DNA of 6,303 nt from Armatimonadota bacterium (lineage in GTDB: Bacteria; Armatimonadota; Zipacnadia; Zipacnadales; UBA11051). Both the position numbers and the translations under genes were made by a program. Positions 1 to 6,303 of this stretch are shown in pieces (the first letter of the stretch is position 1; each line of letters begins with the position of its first letter). The stretch covers positions 29,691 through 35,993 of the forward strand of contig DPJP01000176.1 in the NCBI GenBank assembly GCA_003542955.1, written 5' to 3'. The notes under the pieces are model-generated. The model was not told the DNA's origin and did no database searches. It saw only the letters and a program-made list of their open reading frames with translations.

Positions 1-695
1 CCGGCTATCGCGTCCTGGCCTACTCGGCGTTGAACGCGGAGGACCTCAAGACTGCGCTGTGGGCGGGAGCCCGGTGCGAATACACCACGCACGACGTCGG
101 CGGGGCGGCAATGCTGCGTTCCGAGATTGCCCTGCACCAGCGCAAGCTGCGCGATGCCGTGGCCCACGCCCGCAAGGCGATCGACCATGGGCATGAGCGC
201 AGTGAGGCGCACGAGCAGCTGGGGAAGGCGCTGCTGCTTTCCGGGAAGTGGGGGCCGGCGGTTGAGCAGATGATCGAGGCGCTGCACAGCGGGCGTGCGT
301 CCGCGCTGGCGGCGGGAGTGGCGGCGTTGGCCTCGATCAACGCCGGAGACATGCAGACCGCACGCGGGCTGTTCTCCGGACAGCGCAGCGGCGACGGGCT
401 GGGCGTTGCCTTTGCTCATGTGGCGCAGTGCCACATCATGCGTAACGATGGACGCTTCGACCAGGTTCTCAAGCTCGCGTCCTGGGCGATGGACGAGATC
501 GACGAGTTCCCCAGGTGGCTGAGGCGGGCGCCGCTTCTGCGCAAGATGGCCGAGGAGCTTCACTCCGCTCTCGAGGCAGTGATCGCGGAGGCCGATGCCG
601 CGGCCGATGATGCCGCCTGGCATGAGGAGTTTCGGACCGTTCACGAGCGGGTGTCGGCACTGCGTGAGGAGTGCTGCCAGGGCACCTTCGACTGA
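1..695 (+). CDS. TPR-like helical repeat protein, 3' part (5' end outside window)
   Basis: The frame is open from base 3 to a TGA at 693-695, giving 230 visible residues. There is no stop before the left edge, and the first residues already read as a repeat helix, so I treat the gene as 5'-truncated rather than starting at the TTG at 30 or the ATG at 111. The visible part has about four TPR-like helical pairs (roughly residues 10-63, 69-96, 100-126 and 134-164), with typical features such as A-x-x-x-x-x-x-A-I and L-G-K-A-L-L-L-S-G-K-W spacing. A charged, Glu/Ala-rich helical tail follows and ends in a Cys-Cys pair five residues from the end. No enzyme motif, signal peptide or membrane segment is visible. 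TPR folds mediate protein-protein contacts; the partner is unknown, and the missing N-terminal part could carry another domain. It converges on the long TPR gene on the opposite strand and so is not in its operon. The coding call is firm, the function only general. Confidence 0.8.
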   Translation, partial: GYRVLAYSALNAEDLKTALWAGARCEYTTHDVGGAAMLRSEIALHQRKLRDAVAHARKAIDHGHERSEAHEQLGKALLLSGKWGPAVEQMIEALHSGRASALAAGVAALASINAGDMQTARGLFSGQRSGDGLGVAFAHVAQCHIMRNDGRFDQVLKLASWAMDEIDEFPRWLRRAPLLRKMAEELHSALEAVIAEADAAADDAAWHEEFRTVHERVSALREECCQGTFD

Positions 696-3600
696 CCCCG
701 CGGCTCGCCCCCTCGCGTGCGGTGAGGGCCGCCTTGCGAACCATGCGCTGGGCCCGGAGGACTACCCGCCCGCACCCAACGCCGTCAACCGCTCCCGCGC
801 TCTGCCGACCCACTCTGCCTCGCCGGCGTAGTCACCAATCAGTCGCGTGTAGGCCCTGATCGCATCCTGTGGCTGCGCGGCCTGTTCGTAGCACGCCCCC
901 GCGAGGAAGAGCGCGTTGGCGGCAAGCTCGGAGTTCTGGGTAGTCGTGGCGGCCGTGATGTACAGAGCGGCAGCCTCCGGGAAGCGCTTCTGGGTGCGCC
1001 TGAGTTCGGCCATCTCGAAGTGCGCGTCCGCGGCCAACTGCCGGTCGGCGCTTGCGAGCAGCGGCCGCAGGGCGTCCTCGGCCTGCGTCAGCTTCCCTGA
1101 GAGCTGGTAGCAGCGGCCGAGGGCCACGCGGCTCCTGTCCAGGTATGGGGATTGTGGATACTCGGCGCTCACTCGTTCGAGCACCTCGGTGGCCTCGAGG
1201 TGCCTGCCCTCGGCGAGGTACGCCTGTCCGAGCAGCAGGAGCACGGCGGGCTGCTGGGCCTCCGCACCGGCGGGCTCCATGCGGGTTGCCGGCTGGAGCA
1301 CGTCCACGGCACGCGCATAGTCTCTCCGGTGCATCAGGATGTAGCCGGCCTGCAGGCGCGCATCACTGACCATAGCGGGATTGCCTACTGACTCCGCGGC
1401 GGCCAACAGGTAGGGGAGCGCCTCGTCGTGGCGATCCGTCTTCAGCAGTGACCACGCCAGCTTATAGGATGCCCCATCACGCAGGTCGCTCTCTGGGTAC
1501 CCGACGAGCAACCGCTGGTACAGCTCCGCGGCCTTCGCGAAGCTGCCCTGCTCATAGCGCGCCTCGGCAGCCCAGAACAGCGCTTCGGGCGCGGCCGGGC
1601 TGTCCGCATACTCGTCGGCGACACGCAGGTAGGTTGTCGCCGCCGCCCGCAGGTTCCCGGCGTGTGCCTGAGCCGAGGCCAACTCCATGAGCGCCTCCGG
1701 CAGCCAGAGGGCATCGCCCGCGGCCGCCACCGCCGTCTCGAGTTCGCGCGCTGCCTGCGCGTGGTTACCGGCGCGTGCCAGCGCTATGCCGAGTTGAACG
1801 CGGGCCTGCGGCGCAGCCGGCGAATCGGGAGCCCTGTCGAGAAAACGCTTGTAGCAGGTGACGGCCGCCTCAGTCTGACCGGACGCCAGCAGTGCGTCTG
1901 CCGCGCCGAGCATCGCTGTTGTCTCCCAGTCACCGTCGCCACGCTCGGCGGCAGAGAGATACCTCTCCGCAGCCTGCGCGTACTGCTGTGCGGCATAGTG
2001 GGCATCGCCCAGCAGGCACTGCAACTGGGCGATACGGCTCGCGGCGGGGCCGTTGGGATCGATCTGGCCCAGGAGCGCCTCCGCCCCGGCTGCATCAGCC
2101 AAGTCGACGGCGACGAGGGCCAGCCCGACTCGCGCAAGGTCGGCAGTTGGCGATGTGCGGTCGACTGCGAGGGCGCTCTCGAACGCCGCCCGTGCCTCCG
2201 CAAGCTTGCCCAGGCCCCGCTGTGACTGGCCTGCCACCAGCCACGCACCGAAGAGCGATGGATGCTCGGGGTGGTGGGTGATCAGCAGTTGCGCGAGGTC
2301 CAGTGCGATGGCGTAGCTACCGGCGGTGAGTGCCAGTTCGGCGGATGGCAGGAGCCCGCGGGCAGCTAACTGGCTGTCGGGCGCGCCCGCAAGCACCGCC
2401 TGGAGTTCATGCAGGTGCTGCTCCTGCCCAGCCCTGCGGAATGCCGTCCATGCGGCTCCGTAGCGTGCCTCGAGGGCAATGGCCGCATCGGTTGCCAGGT
2501 CCGAGGCGGCCTTGTAGGCCGCAAGCGCGTCGTCGAAACGCTCCGCGGTGTAGTAGAAGGCGCCGAGCCGCAGATTGACCTCCGCGATGCTCGGATGGTC
2601 GGCGTACTCCGTCCGTACGTGCTCGAAGGCGCCGATGGCTTGCTGGTCGAGCCCGGCGCCCTGGTATGCAACGCCCTGCAGGTATGCCGCGGTGGCGGCG
2701 CATTGCCTGTCGGCCCCAGCGGTGACGCGGGCGTATACACGGGCGGCGCCTTCATAGTCCTCCGCGGCCAGTAACGCATCGCCCGCACGCAGCATCCAGA
2801 CACAGGCTCCCGCCTCGTCGGCATGCTTCTGCGCGACGTTGAGGTAGCCCTGTGCCGCCAGTGCGTACTCTCCGCGCGAGAACTGGACGGAGGCGATGCC
2901 GGCCGCTGCATAGGCAGCCGCGTCGGTCGCCGCGAACTGCTCGACCACCCGCGAGTAGGCCGTGTGGGCCTCGTCCAGACGGCCGAGGGTCTCGAGAACC
3001 TGGCCCATTCGATAGAGCGCGTCAGGCGTCAGGGGGCTGTTGGGGAACTCATCGAGCAGCCGTTTGTACGTGACGACGGCCCGCTCGGGGTCGGAGGGGC
3101 TCTCAACGGTCGCTATCGAGTAGAGTGCGTAGGGGGCGTAATCACCGCGCGGAGCCGCGCCGAGGCTGCGGCGGTAGGAATCAAGCGCCGCCGCTTCGTT
3201 GCCTGCCTGGTAGTTGGCTTCTCCAAGCCAGTAGGCGGCCTTGTCCGCTATGGTGCTCGCCGGGAAGGCCTCGAGCATCGCTGTGAGTGTCTGCGCCGCC
3301 TCGGCGTAATGCCCAAGCTGGAACAGGCAGTTGCCAACCCTGAACTGGGCGTCGTCGATGTCAGACCAATCCGGGTATTCATCAATGACGATGCGGTAGC
3401 TCTTCAGCGCCTCTTCATAGCGCCCGAGGTTCAGCAGGCACTCACCGGATGCGAAGTGGGCCAGCGGCACCGCCTCATGGAGCGGGTGCTGCTCGATGAG
3501 GCCCTGGTAGAGTTCGAGTGCCTGTTGCCAGTCCTCGGCGTCGAGCGCCCGGCCGGCGCGCACGAGCAAGTCGCCGGGCAGGCCCTGTGCGGCAGCGGGC

Positions 3601-6303
3601 GGGACGCCAACAGGCAGAACCGCCAGCCACAGCGCGCATGCGAGGAGACCGGATGAGACCATCCAGGTTCTCCCTCGGCGTGTTGAGTTGTTCGTGAGCA
3701 TGGGCCATCCCTTTGCTTGGCCCGTCGAGCCGCCCGCGGCGTCGGGGAGGCTTCGCCGGGGCGCGGGCCGAAGCTTGCCTCTGGTCGCGCGCTTCATCTT
3801 GCGCGCTCCGCGTTATTTAGTCAACCGCCGAGTGCATCGGTTGCGCCGGGTCGTGGCGATCAGCGCGCGAGCAGGCCAAGCTCGGTGAGCACCTGCGCCA
3901 GCGCCTCATCGGCATCCGGAGCCAGTGGGCTCACCGGGGCCGCGGTCGGGCCGACGGGCAGCCCCAACAGCTCCGCGGCGCGCTTCATCGGCGCCGGCAC
4001 CGTCCCGAGCGAGAAGCATCGGCGAAGCGGGATCAGCGCCATCTGGGCTGCTCTTGCTGCCGCCATGTCGCCGTCGCGGTATGCCTGGTAGATGCGCACT
4101 GCCAGCCCCGGCGCGATGTTCGCGGTTGCCGCCACCGCGCCTGCCGCCCCCACCGCGAGCGCGGCGAAGATCAGGGCGTCATTGCCGTTCATCACTGCGA
4201 AGTCGTCGGGTGTGAGCCTGATGTAGTCGATGGTGTTATTCAGGTCTCCGCTGCTGTCCTTGACAGCAACGATATTGTCGACCTCCGCCAGGCGGGCCAG
4301 GGTGGGGGGCTCGATGCTCAGGTGCGTGGCGCGGGGCAGATTGTAGAGCGCCACCGGCAGTTGCGTCGCCTCGGCAACGGCGCGGAAGTGCCGGTAGAGC
4401 TCCTCCTGCGTGATCGATATGAAGCTGGGGGCGACGACCGAGACGGCATCGGCCCCGGCGCGTTCCGCCGCCCGTAGATTGCCGATGCTCGCGCGTGTGG
4501 TGATCCCCCCGACCCCGGCGATCACCGGCGGCCGGCGGCCCTGTGTCCCCGCACGGTCCGCGGCCTGCACGTATGCCGAGATCACCGCTTCGCGCTCGCC
4601 GGCATCGAGCGCATACGCCTCCCCGTGCGTGCCGACGACGAACAGGCCGTGCACACCGCCCGCGAGGACGTAATCGACCAACGCCGGTATCGCCTCGAGG
4701 TCTGGCGACTCGTCAGGGCGCATCGGAGTCAGCATCGCCGGGAGTACGCCCTCAATGGGGTGGGTCATCGCGCGTCACCTCATCCTGATGGGGCGGCTCG
4801 AGATGGGCAGACGGTCTCAGCCGCACGAGTGCCTTGCGCAGGTGCGTCAGCGCCTCGATGGCCTGCTCAGTCTGCGCGTCGGTTGCGGGCGCTCGGCTGA
4901 AGCGGGCGGACGTGTAGAGGTCTATCAGCCGTTCGATGTGTGGGCGGAGAGGGGCCAGGTGCGGCGGAACACTCCGCAGGTACTCCCCGGCCGGCGTCTG
5001 CGGCCTGTCGGGCATGCCGTGCGCGGCCAGGAGCGCGCGCATACGCCTGTAGGCCCAGACCATGCGCTGTTCGCTGCCGCCGTTGGGGGGCGGGCGGTTG
5101 GCCATCCGGTCGAGGTAGCTCCGGGTACCGACTGCCGAAGCCGCAAGCAACATGACGGCTATCAGTGCCGGTGGCCAGTAGGCCCGCACATAGCCCCGGA
5201 CAGTCGCGAGCCACTGCCGGGCCTGTGCAGTGGTACCGTCCCAGACATCCTCGAAGGTTCGTGCCTCGTCATCACCCATGCCGGGGGTGGGCTCGAAGGC
5301 TGTCCATCCGAGGTCGTCGATGTAGACCTCCGGCCACGCGTGGGCGTCTTCGGACCTGACGATGTACAGGTCGAGTTCGTCACCTCGCGTCTCGCCGCGG
5401 GTGTAGCCCACGGCGAGGCGAGCCGGGATGTCAATGGCACGGCACATGAGCACCATCGCCGAGGCGAAGTGGTAGCAGTAGCCGCGTTTTGTCTTGAAGA
5501 GAAAGCCCTCGACAAGCTCGTCAGGCCACGGCGACGGGGCGCGCAGGTCGTACTGATACTCACCGCCGGCGGCAAGATGCTGCTCGATGGTGCGGCTGCG
5601 CGCGAAGGGCGTATCATCGCCGGCAGTCAACTCGCGCGCGAGTTGGCCAATGCGGGGCGACAGGCCCTCGGGCAGTTGCGTGTTCGCTTCGCGCTGCTCG
5701 TCGGTCAGCGGGTGGATGACGCCGGTTGAACTGACGGTGATCGGGGGCACCATCGACACGACGCGGTACGTCTGATTGGTGGTCGCCATGGTCGCGGAGG
5801 CGACGGTACCATCCGGGTCCCATCTCATGCCGCGATCCCTGATATCGACCTCCACGGGGTAGAATGCCACCGGCAGCTCCGAGCCAAATGACACGCGCGG
5901 TGTGATTGTCTGCTCGGTCGCTACGGACGCCTGCGAGATACCCGACCCCTCGACGGGGATCTGGAAGCTGCCTCCGCGTGAGAGTAGAAGTCTCCTGGGC
6001 GGTCGGCGCGTCCAGGACTTGCCGTTGTAGCTCGGATAGGCGGCAGTGCGCCAGTTGGTGGGGCGCTCGCACACGACCTGCATGATGATCTGCCGGCCGC
6101 TCGGGGGTTGGAGGCGTGGTGTCCAGAGGGCGGCCGGCGGCGTATGGTCCCAGATGCCGGAAATGAAGTGCCGCGCGATGGCCTGTGCGAGGTACATCCG
6201 CACATAGTCGGTTGCCCCCGTGGACAGCTCGTTACGAGCGGCCCAGAAGCCGACCCCGAGGGCCGCGAGCAGCGCAACCACGTACAGGGCCGGCCAGGAG
6301 TAG

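Overview
This is a G+C-rich (roughly two thirds by eye) stretch of bacterial chromosome that is densely coding. The phylum cannot be fixed from the sequence. The gene types (an exported TPR solenoid, a membrane transglutaminase of the TgpA type, a DapA-superfamily aldolase) fit a free-living bacterium. I see no phage, transposon, plasmid, CRISPR or RNA-gene signature, and base composition looks even throughout.

Layout. The left edge carries the 3' part of a plus-strand gene for a helical TPR-like protein (ends at 695); its start lies outside the window. After a 66-base convergent gap come three minus-strand genes, in transcription order from the right: (i) the C-terminal two thirds or so of a membrane-anchored transglutaminase-like protein of the TgpA/DUF3488-DUF4129 type, cut by the right edge; (ii) a complete 302-residue DapA/N-acetylneuraminate-lyase superfamily protein whose start codon lies inside the end of the transglutaminase gene (17-base overlap); (iii) after a 158-base spacer with a possible promoter and hairpin, a 979-residue exported protein made of about 25 TPR-like helical hairpins.

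How they may work together. The overlap of transglutaminase and aldolase genes implies one transcript and translational coupling. The TPR gene may be read through from them or have its own promoter. The transglutaminase catalytic domain and the TPR solenoid are both predicted to lie outside the cytoplasmic membrane, while the aldolase is cytoplasmic. No shared pathway can be read from the sequence. The aldolase keeps the Schiff-base lysine and its partner tyrosine but lacks several residues that define dihydrodipicolinate synthase, so it should not be annotated as a lysine-biosynthesis enzyme. I found no convincing sign of a wholly new system; the points most worth checking are the altered aldolase active site, the coupled transglutaminase-aldolase pair and the very long exported TPR protein.
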